Shown one piece after another: positions 24,449 to 34,976 of a DNA stretch of 64,000 nucleotides. Location: NCBI GenBank assembly GCA_012026935.1, contig VEPI01000036.1:44047-108046 (forward strand). The letters are read 5' to 3'. This DNA comes from Melioribacter sp. (lineage in GTDB: Bacteria > Bacteroidota > Ignavibacteria > Ignavibacteriales > Melioribacteraceae). The position numbers were made by a program, and so were the translations under genes. The first letter of the stretch is position 1; every line of letters starts with the position of its first letter. The notes beneath the pieces are model-generated. The model did not search any database. It saw nothing but the letters and a program-made list of their open reading frames with translations, and was not told the origin of the DNA.

Positions 24449-27436
24449 TTAATTCGGTTTAATAATTATTCCCTTATTATGATGCCCGTTAATCTTAATT
24501 GTTATAGGTTTTTCCATTCTGATATATTTTGTAAAATTTTTTTTCTCCGTAAAATTTAATTGCTGCAGCCAATCCCAATCAATAAATCCCTGCTCTGCAA
24601 AATTATCTACAGTAAAATAACCGATTTTAAATGCAGTAAGATTCTGGAAAAAATGTGAACCCTGGGACGGAGAAACATTAAAGTCAGTAAAGTTAGATTC
24701 AATTATTGCCTTCGCACCGTTTATCTGTTCCCATGTAACAGGAATTCCCAACCAAGGATCCAGCGTTCCCCATCTTCCAAGTCCAATTAATAAATATGGT
24801 TTCCCTTCTCCAACTAACATCGCATTAAATTGGGCTATCTCATGTGCAACTTCACGGGATAATTTTCTATCAAATTTTTCTATATCAACAAAAACAATAT
24901 CTCTTACATTATTTATCAATCCGTGTCCTAGAACTTGATCACTTTTGCAAAGAAGATTTTGCGATTCAAATTTATCCAGCTCCAATTCTTCTATTTCACT
25001 GCTAACAACGAGAGGACGCATTTGAAGTAAACTGAATTCCTTCGGTTTTCCTTCCGGCACAGTAAGATTAACTGCAAATTCAAGTTCAACCGGAGAACCG
25101 GTTCCCCAACTGCCCATTTCTAAAAGTAAATCTAAAATTTCCGGAAGAGGAAATACTTTGTATTTTAAAATTGGTGCAAGAGTAAATATTTTCGGTCCGG
25201 GATGTTCAACACCGTCATATATTGTTCTGTTATCATGCGAATAAGTAGATCCTACAGTTGCAAGTGTATTGTCATTTTCAGCTTCAGTGAGTGGATATTT
25301 TTTTATCAACCGTTCTTCATTAATGTTTTTATCGGTGTACTCTTCTTTAAGATCAAGAGCATAAAAATCATGCGGTGAATATTTTAAAAGATCATTTAGG
25401 CTGCCAAACTGCATAGGATGTGTTGGATACTTCGGACAAAATCTAAAACTTAGTCCTCCATCAACGATTGTTTTTCCAAGGCCGGGTGCAACTGCTACAG
25501 TTCCATCTGTAGATTTTAGCGGCGAGTTCGGATAAAAATTATAAGATTTTGCAACTCCGGAAAATTCAGGGTAATATTTTCCGTTGTGTTCCGCACCAAC
25601 CAATTTTTGAATTATCACCGCCATCTTTTCTTCTTCGAGACGGTATGTTGTAACTTTAATATAATCTTTCGATTTCTTGAAGAAGACCGATACATAAATC
25701 CGTTTAATTGCATGAAGTAATTGCTTCAGTCTAACATTGAGATCCGGATGATTATTTGGAAGCATAAAAGTTTCATATACACCTGCAAACGGCTGTCCTT
25801 GCGAATCCTCCAGCAAACTTGAAGAACGGACTGCTAAAGGTTCATTAACAATTTCTAAAAATGATTTTAATTCGTTAAGGGCATTCTTAGTAAATTTTTT
25901 AGCACTAAAAAATCTTTTCATTAGCTCATCATCATCATGCGAGCGCAATGCAAAATCAAGAAGATTATTATCATTAAGGAATTGATCGAAAACGTCTGTT
26001 GCTAAAACTACTGCTGAAGGAACAAATATTTTAACTTTATCAAATCTGTAGCGAATCTCAAAATTTGCAAGAAGGTTATTAACAAATCCTAATCCCCTCG
26101 CCTTTCCCCCTAAGGAACCACCGCCAATACGCGCGAAAGTTGTAGTTACATCAAATGTTTCTTTATTGAAATCCGAGATTACACCGATCTGCCGGGATTT
26201 AATAAACTCACGAACATATTCTATTAATAATTTTCTTAATGCATCTGCAGATTCAAAATCAGAAACTTTCTTTGGACGCAGCTGATGTGCGAGCCAAAAT
26301 TCCGTTCTGGCTTTTAACCAATTTGAAAAATGGTTTCTTGAAGCATGATATAAAATGCTTTCTGCCGGTACTTTTTCGAGTTGTTCTTTCAATTCATTTA
26401 ATGTTTGTGCTCTTCCTACTTCATTAGCATTATTATCTCTAAATACAAAATCTCCAAACCCGAAATGATTTATCATAAATCTTTTAAGATCTTCAAGAAG
26501 TGTAGGTGAATTTTTTTTCAGAAAAGTTGTTCCAACGGCAAGTGCATCTTTTTCTTTGGAAAGATTTGTTGACTGCAATAGGATTGGAATATCAGGTTGC
26601 CTTTCCTTTACCTTTTGTGCAAAAACGATACCCGCTTCAGCATCCGGTTTGGAGTTATGTGTAAACTCAATATCTGAAATTATTCCAAGGATATATTCTT
26701 CATACTTCTCAAAATAATTCCATGCTTCTTCGTAAGTAGAACAAAGCAGAATTTTGGGACGTGCACGCATTCTCAAAAATTTATGAGATAGATTTACTCC
26801 TTCTGAAATTAAACTTTGCGATTGCTTCAGTACTTCCGTATAAATTATAGGCAGATAGGAAGAATAAAATCTAATATTATCTTCAATCAGAATTATAGAT
26901 TGAAGACCCACCTGCTGAGTATCGTGTTCAACATTATACTTATCTTCTAAAAATTTAATTATACCGAGTACAATTCTATAATCACCCTGCCAAATAAAAA
27001 CTTTATCAAAAACAGAAATGTCTTTTGTGGAAATTAAATCGGTCATTTCACGGTTATCGTAACTTAGCAGCACAACCGGAATATTTAAGCCGCTCATTTT
27101 TACTTTCTTAGCGAAAGTTATGGGTGACATATCTTCAATATGAAGAGTGGTAATGATCAAATCGAAACGTTTTTCATCCATCGCCATATTTAATGCTTGC
27201 TCACCATTCGATACTTGAATCAATTCCGGTGAATGACTCAAATTCAATCCTTGGTATTCTTGCCGTATCAATTCGTAAAGTCGTTCATCTTCTTCAAAGA
27301 TATAGGAATCATACAAACTGGAAACAAGAAGAATGTCGCGAATGCGAAAGCGCATCAAGTTATGAAAGTCTTGAAACTTTGAATAGCGGCTTTTCTGTAT
27401 TAATTCTTTATCGAACTTTATTGTTTGAGAAGACAT
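24449..27436 (-). CDS. Receiver-like domains fused to a PEP-synthase/PPDK-type ATP-grasp domain
   Basis: 995 residues. About 30-150 looks like a response-regulator receiver fold (DILLVSSLYDSYIF..., FDLIITTLHIEDM), and about 180-320 looks like a second one (SIILIEDNIRFYSS, GIISDIEF). About 440-800 matches the PEP/pyruvate-binding domain of PEP synthase and pyruvate phosphate dikinase: GGGSLGGKARGLGFVN, LAVRSSSLLEDSQGQPFAGVYETFM, MAVIIQKLVG and FSGVAKSYNF. The phosphohistidine swivel domain (TSHAAI-type) and the PEP-utilising barrel are missing, so it cannot perform the full PEP synthase reaction alone. The last 150 residues contain GLGRWGTLDPWLGIPVTW. Function unknown; perhaps phosphotransfer or a regulatory kinase. 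Confidence 0.8.
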   Translation of the reverse strand: MSSQTIKFDKELIQKSRYSKFQDFHNLMRFRIRDILLVSSLYDSYIFEEDERLYELIRQEYQGLNLSHSPELIQVSNGEQALNMAMDEKRFDLIITTLHIEDMSPITFAKKVKMSGLNIPVVLLSYDNREMTDLISTKDISVFDKVFIWQGDYRIVLGIIKFLEDKYNVEHDTQQVGLQSIILIEDNIRFYSSYLPIIYTEVLKQSQSLISEGVNLSHKFLRMRARPKILLCSTYEEAWNYFEKYEEYILGIISDIEFTHNSKPDAEAGIVFAQKVKERQPDIPILLQSTNLSKEKDALAVGTTFLKKNSPTLLEDLKRFMINHFGFGDFVFRDNNANEVGRAQTLNELKEQLEKVPAESILYHASRNHFSNWLKARTEFWLAHQLRPKKVSDFESADALRKLLIEYVREFIKSRQIGVISDFNKETFDVTTTFARIGGGSLGGKARGLGFVNNLLANFEIRYRFDKVKIFVPSAVVLATDVFDQFLNDNNLLDFALRSHDDDELMKRFFSAKKFTKNALNELKSFLEIVNEPLAVRSSSLLEDSQGQPFAGVYETFMLPNNHPDLNVRLKQLLHAIKRIYVSVFFKKSKDYIKVTTYRLEEEKMAVIIQKLVGAEHNGKYYPEFSGVAKSYNFYPNSPLKSTDGTVAVAPGLGKTIVDGGLSFRFCPKYPTHPMQFGSLNDLLKYSPHDFYALDLKEEYTDKNINEERLIKKYPLTEAENDNTLATVGSTYSHDNRTIYDGVEHPGPKIFTLAPILKYKVFPLPEILDLLLEMGSWGTGSPVELEFAVNLTVPEGKPKEFSLLQMRPLVVSSEIEELELDKFESQNLLCKSDQVLGHGLINNVRDIVFVDIEKFDRKLSREVAHEIAQFNAMLVGEGKPYLLIGLGRWGTLDPWLGIPVTWEQINGAKAIIESNFTDFNVSPSQGSHFFQNLTAFKIGYFTVDNFAEQGFIDWDWLQQLNFTEKKNFTKYIRMEKPITIKINGHHNKGIIIKPN

Positions 27437-27502
27437 AATGAAAACTCAAAATCGGTTGGCAAAAGGTAAGCAATCTTGTTTTTTATATCTATTATATAAT
27501 GA

Positions 27503-27520
27503 GGGGCGATTTCTCGCCCC
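27503..27520 (-). terminator. Hairpin after gdhA, probable weak terminator
   Basis: GGGGCGA (27503-27509) pairs perfectly with TCGCCCC (27514-27520) around a 4-base loop, 20 bases beyond the gdhA stop. No clean T-run follows on the minus strand, so termination efficiency is uncertain. Confidence 0.45.
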
Positions 27521-27540
27521 TTGCTTTCTATTCTATAATA

Positions 27541-29374
<1,834 letters not shown>

Positions 29375-30148
29375 TTAGAATAATAATGTCCACAACAAAT
29401 AATCGAGAATGAGAATAAAAGCAGAGCTGAGAACAAATGAACGGATCGTGGAAGAACCAACTCCTTCGGCACCGCCTTCAGTCCTAAACCCAATATGACA
29501 GCCTAACATAGAAGTAACTCCTCCGAATATCATTCCTTTTATTAATCCGAAACCAAAATCACTAAATAGGAAATAACGCTTAACAGAAAGAAAAAATACA
29601 TTAAACGAAACACCTAGAAAATAATTCGAAATAAAATATGCACCTGTAACCGAAACGACATCGGCAAAGACTACTAATACAGGCATCATTAATATCGAAG
29701 CTAATACCCTTGGAGTAGCAAGAAAGGCAACAGGACTAATTCCCATTGTTTCAAGAGCATCAATTTGTTCAGTCACTTTCATTGAACCAATTTCTGCCGC
29801 AATAGAAGCGCCGACTCTTCCTGCAATTACAATAGCTGTTAGAACAGGACCTAACTCTGTAATAATTGATCTGCTTGTTGCAGCACCTAGAAAAGATAAA
29901 GGGGCCAATCCTTTCAATTGATAAGCAGCCTGCCATGCAGCAACACCTCCGGTAAAAACTGCTATAATAAAAACCAATGGAATTGAGTTAACGCCAATGT
30001 GTTCCATCTGGTAAAAGAAATTTCGCCGATTTTTAAAAAGGTGAGGAATTGATTTTATAATTTCAATAAAAAGCTGAACGAATTGTCCAAACTCTTGGAA
30101 AAAGTTTAACGTTTTTCTACCTACATTTTGAACAATTGTTGTTATCAT
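29375..30148 (-). CDS. mlaE: MlaE-family ABC transporter permease
   Basis: 257 residues with five or six hydrophobic segments and the family patterns ELGPVLTAIVIAGRVGASIAAEIGSMKVTEQIDALETMGISP and GGVTSMLGCHIGFRTEGGAEGVGSSTIRSFV (each given as several short pieces of one motif). MlaE permeases move phospholipids between inner and outer membranes with MlaF ATPase and MlaD. Neither partner is adjacent here: upstream is a 332 base gap with a divergent gene and downstream is gdhA. Partner genes would have to be elsewhere. Confidence 0.9.
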   Translation of the reverse strand: MITTIVQNVGRKTLNFFQEFGQFVQLFIEIIKSIPHLFKNRRNFFYQMEHIGVNSIPLVFIIAVFTGGVAAWQAAYQLKGLAPLSFLGAATSRSIITELGPVLTAIVIAGRVGASIAAEIGSMKVTEQIDALETMGISPVAFLATPRVLASILMMPVLVVFADVVSVTGAYFISNYFLGVSFNVFFLSVKRYFLFSDFGFGLIKGMIFGGVTSMLGCHIGFRTEGGAEGVGSSTIRSFVLSSAFILILDYLLWTLLF

Positions 30149-30480
30149 AAGACTAAATATAATTTCGATACAAAACTAAGAAAGTTGTTTGAATTTTGGA
30201 TTAAAAAGTTTTCAAACTCATTTTATCTTATAATAATTTATTAGATATCTAAAACTAAGATAACAAACTTTTAACATTGGCAATTACTTTTAATTTTATA
30301 TATTTTTTACTTTAGAAAGTCACAATCACATAATTGATTTGACTTATGAATAAACTATAATCTATTATTCTTGATCATTTTGTTATTGGCGAGTTAGTTA
30401 TCAAACAAAATCCAGTTGTAAACAAACCGAGTTTTTTGTTTAATTAATTCCATTCCATAAAAGGAAAGAATGGTGAAGCT
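30149..30480. other. Divergent intergenic region between mlaE-like gene and ilvE
   Basis: 332 bases, very AT-rich, holding both divergent promoters. Near its end CCATTC (30450-30455) and GAATGG (30468-30473) can form a small stem whose loop contains AAGGAAA, which may be the ilvE ribosome binding site. No Leu/Ile/Val-rich leader peptide was found, and no confident promoter. Confidence 0.5.
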
Positions 30481-31551
30481 ATGAATGAATTCAATATCGA
30501 AATTCTTGAAAGAGAAACTAAAGTTAAATTGCCGGAGAATTTAGTATTTGGTAAAATTTATGCCGATCATATGTTTGAAGTTGATTACGATTCAGAACTT
30601 GGAGGATGGCATAATCCAACAATTAAAAAATTCGAACCGCTTGAACTTAGTCCTGCTGCTATGGTTTTTCATTATGGCCAATCAATTTTTGAAGGTCTGA
30701 AAGCATACAAACAAGTTGATGGTAGAATCGCTCTTTTCCGTCCCGAAAAAAACGTTGAGCGATTAAATCGTTCCGCAAAAAGAATGTGTATGCCGGAAAT
30801 CGATCCCGAACTTGTTCTTCAAGCAATGCTTGAATTAGTTCGAATTGATAAGGACTGGATTCCGGCAAAACCGGGACACTCGCTATATATTAGGCCTGTG
30901 ATGTTTGCTTCTGAACCTCTTCTCGGGGTCCGTACTTCAGAAAATTTTAAATTTATTATTATGCTTAGTCCCGTCGGGCCATATTATCCCGAAGGATTCC
31001 GGCCCGTTCCAATTTTAGCTACCGACAAATATGTACGAGCGGTTCGCAAAGGAATTGGCGAAGCAAAAACTGCCGGCAATTACGCAGCAAGTTTGATGGG
31101 ACAACAGGAAGCAAAAAAAGAAGGTTATTCACAAGTTCTTTGGCTTGATGGTATTGAACAAAAATATATTGAAGAAGTTGGCGCAATGAATATTTTTATT
31201 CAATTTAAGAATGAAGTTACTACTCCAATGTTAACAGGCTCTATTCTACCCGGAATAACTAGAATGTCTGTTCTCCAAATTCTTAAAGATTGGAAGTATA
31301 ATGTAACTGAAAGAATGATTAGTATGGATGAGGTTATTAATGCCTATAAAAAAGGCGATTTGATTGAGATCTTTGGAACGGGAACCGCAGCAATAATTTC
31401 TTCGGTTAGTAAATTGAAATACAAAGAATCCTTACTGCAATTTAACGACAAAGAGGCCGGTGAGCTAGGTACAAAATTGTATAATGAATTATCCGATATT
31501 TATTACGGAGAAATAGAAGACCGACATGGTTGGATGACTTATATAGATTAA
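30481..31551 (+). CDS. ilvE: Branched-chain amino acid aminotransferase
   Basis: 356 residues, fold-type IV PLP enzyme of the longer eukaryote-like BCAT branch. Interconverts Leu, Ile and Val with their 2-oxo acids. Motifs: FHYGQSIFEGLKAYKQVDGRIALFRPEKN, LYIRPVMFASEPLLGVR, the PLP lysine in GEAKTAGNYAASL (near residue 197), and LPGITRMSVLQILKDW. The start ATG at 30481 lies 15 bases after an AAGGAAAG sequence, slightly far, but no better start is visible. Confidence 0.95.
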   Translation: MNEFNIEILERETKVKLPENLVFGKIYADHMFEVDYDSELGGWHNPTIKKFEPLELSPAAMVFHYGQSIFEGLKAYKQVDGRIALFRPEKNVERLNRSAKRMCMPEIDPELVLQAMLELVRIDKDWIPAKPGHSLYIRPVMFASEPLLGVRTSENFKFIIMLSPVGPYYPEGFRPVPILATDKYVRAVRKGIGEAKTAGNYAASLMGQQEAKKEGYSQVLWLDGIEQKYIEEVGAMNIFIQFKNEVTTPMLTGSILPGITRMSVLQILKDWKYNVTERMISMDEVINAYKKGDLIEIFGTGTAAIISSVSKLKYKESLLQFNDKEAGELGTKLYNELSDIYYGEIEDRHGWMTYID

Positions 31552-31567
31552 TTCCGGAGTAGTTTTT

Positions 31568-32668
31568 TTGATTAAGAAAATATTTTTTTTAATAACGGTC
31601 GTATTTTTTTTAACTGCGACCGTTTTTTATTCTAAGAATAGCCCCAGACCAAAAAACATCATATTATTAATTGGTGATGGGATGGGACTAGGTCAAGTTT
31701 CCACTTCAGTTCTCTTTTCTAAAAATGATCAATTCAAAAAATTCTATACAATCGGACTTGTAAACACTTGTTCTGCAGATAATTTAATTACAGATTCTGC
31801 CGCAGGTGCAACCGCCTATGCTACCGGATACAGAACAAATAATGCTGTTGTAAGTCAGGATCAGCAAGGAAATTATCTTCAAACCATTTTGGAGACAGCT
31901 AAAAATAAAAAGATGAGTACCGGTTTGGTTGTATCAAGTTCAATTACAAATGCAACGCCAGCTTGTTTTTATTCTCATGTAAAACATAGAAATATGGAAT
32001 TTGATATTGCAGAACAATTCGTTCACAGCGAAATTGATTTTGTTATTGGCGGGGGGTCTGATTTTTTTGTTCCTCTGGACTTCGGCGGTAAACGTGAAGA
32101 TCACAAAAACTTTTTAGATACTCTTTCTTCATATGGATATAAAGTCTATCAAGATTTTTCTGAGATGTCTGAGTTTAGCGTAACAAAAAAAGTTGCCGCT
32201 ATTCTTGGGCACAATGGTATTGCTAAAGCAAGTGATCGAAATTATTCTCTCGGCGATATGACAAAGAAGGCAATCTCTCATTTAAATAAAAATAAACACG
32301 GCTTCTTTTTGATGATCGAAGGATCTCAAATTGATTGGGCTGGTCACAATAATGATGAAGAATATTTACTTAAAGAAATGGATGATTTTAATAAAGCGGT
32401 TGAAACGGCACTTGAGTTTGCTAAGAAAGATGGAAATACTTTAGTTGTAATCACTGCAGATCATGAAACCGGTGGAATGTCAATTACATCAGGTAATATA
32501 AAAGAAAATAAAATTAATCTGGGCTGGATGACAAAAAAACATACGGCTAACTTAGTTGGTGTTTTTAGTTATGGAATTGGCGCAGAAAGTTTTAATGGAA
32601 TTCAAGATAATTTTATTATTGGCAGAAAACTTATCAATTATATAGACCCCAAAAAGAGCTGGAAATAG
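31568..32668 (+). CDS. phoA: Alkaline phosphatase, PhoA family
   Basis: 366 residues from a TTG start at 31568; GGAG lies about 9 bases upstream. N-terminal signal sequence (IKKIFFLITVVFFLTATVF) indicates export. Metal and active-site motifs are intact: GDGMG with Asp37, nucleophile Ser77 in ITDSAAGATAYATGYR, IEGSQIDWAGHNND, TADHETGG and the late KKHTANLVGVFSYG histidine. A periplasmic zinc phosphomonoesterase that releases phosphate. It is shorter than E. coli PhoA (about 450 after cleavage), as in many non-enteric members. 16 bases after ilvE; may be co-transcribed. Confidence 0.93.
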   Translation: MIKKIFFLITVVFFLTATVFYSKNSPRPKNIILLIGDGMGLGQVSTSVLFSKNDQFKKFYTIGLVNTCSADNLITDSAAGATAYATGYRTNNAVVSQDQQGNYLQTILETAKNKKMSTGLVVSSSITNATPACFYSHVKHRNMEFDIAEQFVHSEIDFVIGGGSDFFVPLDFGGKREDHKNFLDTLSSYGYKVYQDFSEMSEFSVTKKVAAILGHNGIAKASDRNYSLGDMTKKAISHLNKNKHGFFLMIEGSQIDWAGHNNDEEYLLKEMDDFNKAVETALEFAKKDGNTLVVITADHETGGMSITSGNIKENKINLGWMTKKHTANLVGVFSYGIGAESFNGIQDNFIIGRKLINYIDPKKSWK

Positions 32669-32709
32669 GCTTACCAAGTTCAGAACACAAAATCCTTTAA
32701 AAATTTCCC

Positions 32710-32758
32710 TTGACAAGTGTTCATGTGTTCACTATATTTTAGGTGAACAAAGGAACAC
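32710..32758 (+). promoter_or_regulatory. lexA promoter embedded in a 42 bp near-palindromic LexA operator
   Basis: A sigma70-like promoter TTGACA (32710-32715), 17-base spacer, TATATT (32733-32738). It is overlaid by arms GTGTTCATGTGTTCAC (32717-32732) and GTGAACAAAGGAACAC (32743-32758), which are complementary at 14 of 16 positions around a 10-base centre that contains the -10 box. Each arm holds two copies of GTTC/GAAC. Binding by LexA would block polymerase directly, consistent with autoregulation. lexA starts at 32763. Confidence 0.82.
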
Positions 32759-32762
32759 TATT

Positions 32763-33398
32763 ATGAAAAATGAACTTACTGACCGACAGCAAGAAATTCT
32801 TGATTTCATTCAAGAATATTTAGGCACCAAAGGATTTCCCCCAACCTTCCGAGAAATAGCGAAACATTTCAATCTTGCAAGTACATTTGGAGTTAAGCGC
32901 CACATTGATGCACTTGTTAAAAAAGGATTTCTTTCTAATGAAAGTAAAACCAGCAGGACTCTTTCTTTAATAGGCGATGTGCATAATAAACTAAAGCAAA
33001 CTTCAGATAATACAATTGGAATACCAATTGTTGGCCGTATTGCAGCGGGACAACCAATACTTGCCGAAGAAAATATTGAAGGAAATATATTCTTTGATAC
33101 TTCAATGGTGAAAGCAAAAACAGAATGTTTTGGTTTAAAAGTCCGCGGTGATAGTATGATCAATGCCGGAATTTTTGAAGGAGATCTTGTAATTGTTTCT
33201 CCTCAACAAAATGCAACGAACGGTGACATTGTAGTAGCATTACTTCATGATGAAGCAACAATGAAACGATTCATTATAAATGAAAATATAGTTTACTTGA
33301 TGCCTGAAAATGAAAAATATAAACCAATAGAAGTTAATCAACGCGAAGATTTTTCCATCATTGGTAAAGTAATCGGCGTTTTTAGAACTTATAACTGA
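32763..33398 (+). CDS. lexA: LexA repressor (SOS response)
   Basis: 211 residues. N-terminal winged-helix DNA-binding domain about 1-65 (LTDRQQEILDFIQEYLGTKGFPPTFREIAKHF), cleavage site Ala95-Gly96 in GRIAAGQP, catalytic dyad Ser131 (RGDSM) and Lys168 (ATMKRF). RecA-stimulated self-cleavage would derepress DNA-damage genes. Residues and spacing match functional LexA. The transcript begins almost at the ATG, and the operator lies immediately upstream. Confidence 0.96.
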   Translation: MKNELTDRQQEILDFIQEYLGTKGFPPTFREIAKHFNLASTFGVKRHIDALVKKGFLSNESKTSRTLSLIGDVHNKLKQTSDNTIGIPIVGRIAAGQPILAEENIEGNIFFDTSMVKAKTECFGLKVRGDSMINAGIFEGDLVIVSPQQNATNGDIVVALLHDEATMKRFIINENIVYLMPENEKYKPIEVNQREDFSIIGKVIGVFRTYN

Positions 33399-33415
33399 TT
33401 TGAATGGAGGATAAA

Positions 33416-33664
33416 ATGAAATCATTCTTATTCATGAGAGCAATCATAAACCGAAATAGAGTAAAATTTTTATACAATTTTCAAGAAGTTATTCTGGAAC
33501 CTTATTATATCAGTAGAAATAAAACTGGTAAGAAAGTATTGTACGGTAAAATTGGTAATTCAAATGAGATTAAAATATTCGAGTACGATAAGATGTGTAA
33601 CATCAAAGTATTTGTTTATGAAAAATTTTCTCCTGTAATACCAATAATTCCAAGCTTAAATTAA
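33416..33664 (+). CDS. Small protein of unknown function, WYL-like
   Basis: 82 residues from the ATG at 33416, preceded by GGAGG with good spacing (an in-frame ATG four codons upstream overlaps that SD). The pattern NRNRVKFLYN...VILEPYYISRNKTGKKVLYG...IKIFEYDKMCNIKV resembles a minimal WYL fold, a ligand- or nucleic-acid-sensing SH3-like barrel found in defence and DNA-damage regulators. The C-terminus is KFSPVIPIIPSLN. It lies 17 bases behind lexA and is probably in the same SOS-regulated transcript. The WYL assignment is tentative; no HTH domain is present. Confidence 0.6.
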   Translation: MKSFLFMRAIINRNRVKFLYNFQEVILEPYYISRNKTGKKVLYGKIGNSNEIKIFEYDKMCNIKVFVYEKFSPVIPIIPSLN

Positions 33665-33670
33665 AAAAAT

Positions 33671-34060
33671 ATGATACCTAAATTAAAAAGAGAAAAAGTT
33701 GATTATTTGATTGACCACTTGTGGCAGCATGGTTATTTAACGTTAAGTCGTAAGTACGGTAAATATTTGCCTACGCCTCCTATGATTGGAGACTACGAAG
33801 TTGATGCTGTTGCAAAATATAAAAAGAAAATTGCTATTGGATTAACCGTCTCCGAAGAAGAATTGAATGAGCATTCTTTTTTAAGCAAACTAAATTTTCT
33901 TGCAAATTACAATGCACGTTTTCCACAGAACAAAATTACTTTATTCCTCGGCGTTCCAAACAATTCTATAGTTAAAGCATCTCTATTAATCTCATCACTC
34001 AACGAAGAAACTCAAAAACATATAAAGATTGTTACTCTTCCAGAGACAAAAGCAGATTAA
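33671..34060 (+). CDS. Hypothetical protein, possible degenerate PD-(D/E)XK nuclease fold
   Basis: 129 residues, not recognised with confidence. Residues 39-60 read IGDYEVDAVAKYKKKIAIGLTV, which resembles the core strand pair of restriction-endonuclease-like folds (E-x-D, then strand), but the second catalytic E-x-K is replaced by IGL. The rest alternates helices and strands (FLANYNARFPQNKITLFLGV). It starts 6 bases after the preceding small gene and has no clear SD, so it is probably translated by coupling. Context in a lexA operon hints at a DNA-related role; this is inference. Confidence 0.5.
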   Translation: MIPKLKREKVDYLIDHLWQHGYLTLSRKYGKYLPTPPMIGDYEVDAVAKYKKKIAIGLTVSEEELNEHSFLSKLNFLANYNARFPQNKITLFLGVPNNSIVKASLLISSLNEETQKHIKIVTLPETKAD

Positions 34061-34087
34061 ACATTATTTACCATTGATCTATTAATC

Positions 34088-34118
34088 TTGACATTTACCA
34101 TCATGCGAACTATTTTTT
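34088..34118 (+). promoter_or_regulatory. Putative promoter of the uppS-bamA block
   Basis: TTG at 34088-34090 (in TTGACA), 20 bases, then TATTTTTT at 34111-34118, one mismatch from the Bacteroidota -7 consensus TAnnTTTG. Same geometry as the promoters before prs and rpsF. Start of transcription expected near 34124. Confidence 0.55.
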
Positions 34119-34148
34119 CGGGCTAAAATTCGAGGGTGAAAAGTTAAG

Positions 34149-34976
34149 TTGGCAATAAAACTTAGCACGACCGACAAGAAGTTAATCGAAGAAGTTAAAG
34201 CAAAAGGCAATATTCCTCAGCATATTGCAATAATTATGGATGGCAATGGCAGATGGGCTAAAAAACGCAGTCTTCCACGAGTTGCCGGACATAAAAGAGG
34301 TGTTGATTCTGTACGCGAAACTGTTGAAACGTGTGTAGGACTTGGTGTTAAAACCCTAACCCTATATACCTTTTCTACTGAAAATTGGAAAAGACCGGAA
34401 GATGAAGTCTCTACTTTAATGCGTTTGATTGTAAAAAGTCTTCAAAATGAAACTGATGAACTCAACACAAATAACATTAGATTAACAACTATTGGCGACA
34501 TCAAATCATTACCGGCAATTGTTCAAAAAGAACTATATGCTGCTTTAGACAAAACTGCAGGCAATTCAAAAATGACATTAAATCTTGCTTTGAGTTACAG
34601 TGGAAGATGGGAACTTGTTGAAGCAGTAAAACATATAACCGATGCAGCGATAAAAGGTAAATTAAAAACTGAAGAGATAAATGAAAGTCTAATCTCTCAA
34701 TTTTTAACTACATCCGGAATGCATGACCCGGATTTATTGATCAGAAGCGGTGGTGAATTTAGAATAAGCAACTTTCTTTTGTGGCAAATAGCTTATTCAG
34801 AAATTTTTGTGTCTGATATCTTATGGCCTGAATTTAGATGTAAACACTTATTAGAAGCTGTAAAAGATTTTCAGAAAAGAGAAAGAAGGTTCGGATTAGT
34901 TAGTGAACAATTATTGACCAACTACAAAAAAGTTCAGAATGTTAAAACACACTCCAAGAAAGCAGCAAATACTTAG
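34149..34976 (+). CDS. uppS: Undecaprenyl diphosphate synthase (isoprenyl transferase)
   Basis: 275 residues from a TTG start at 34149 with GAGGGTG upstream; no in-frame ATG occurs before the conserved core. Makes the C55 lipid carrier for peptidoglycan and O-antigen from FPP and IPP. Motifs: HIAIIMDGNGRWAKKR with catalytic Asp, LYTFSTENWKRP, and near the end DLLIRSGGEFRISNFLLWQIAYSEIFV. Length is slightly above the usual 250, with an N-terminal extension of about 25 residues. The 3' end overlaps bamA by 38 bases. Confidence 0.96.
   Translation: MAIKLSTTDKKLIEEVKAKGNIPQHIAIIMDGNGRWAKKRSLPRVAGHKRGVDSVRETVETCVGLGVKTLTLYTFSTENWKRPEDEVSTLMRLIVKSLQNETDELNTNNIRLTTIGDIKSLPAIVQKELYAALDKTAGNSKMTLNLALSYSGRWELVEAVKHITDAAIKGKLKTEEINESLISQFLTTSGMHDPDLLIRSGGEFRISNFLLWQIAYSEIFVSDILWPEFRCKHLLEAVKDFQKRERRFGLVSEQLLTNYKKVQNVKTHSKKAANT

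Noticed and set aside
30149-30480. Possible branched-chain amino acid attenuator before ilvE
   Set aside because: Searched for a Leu/Ile/Val-rich leader peptide with a terminator; the only ATG frames are four or fewer codons and no terminator hairpin is present.
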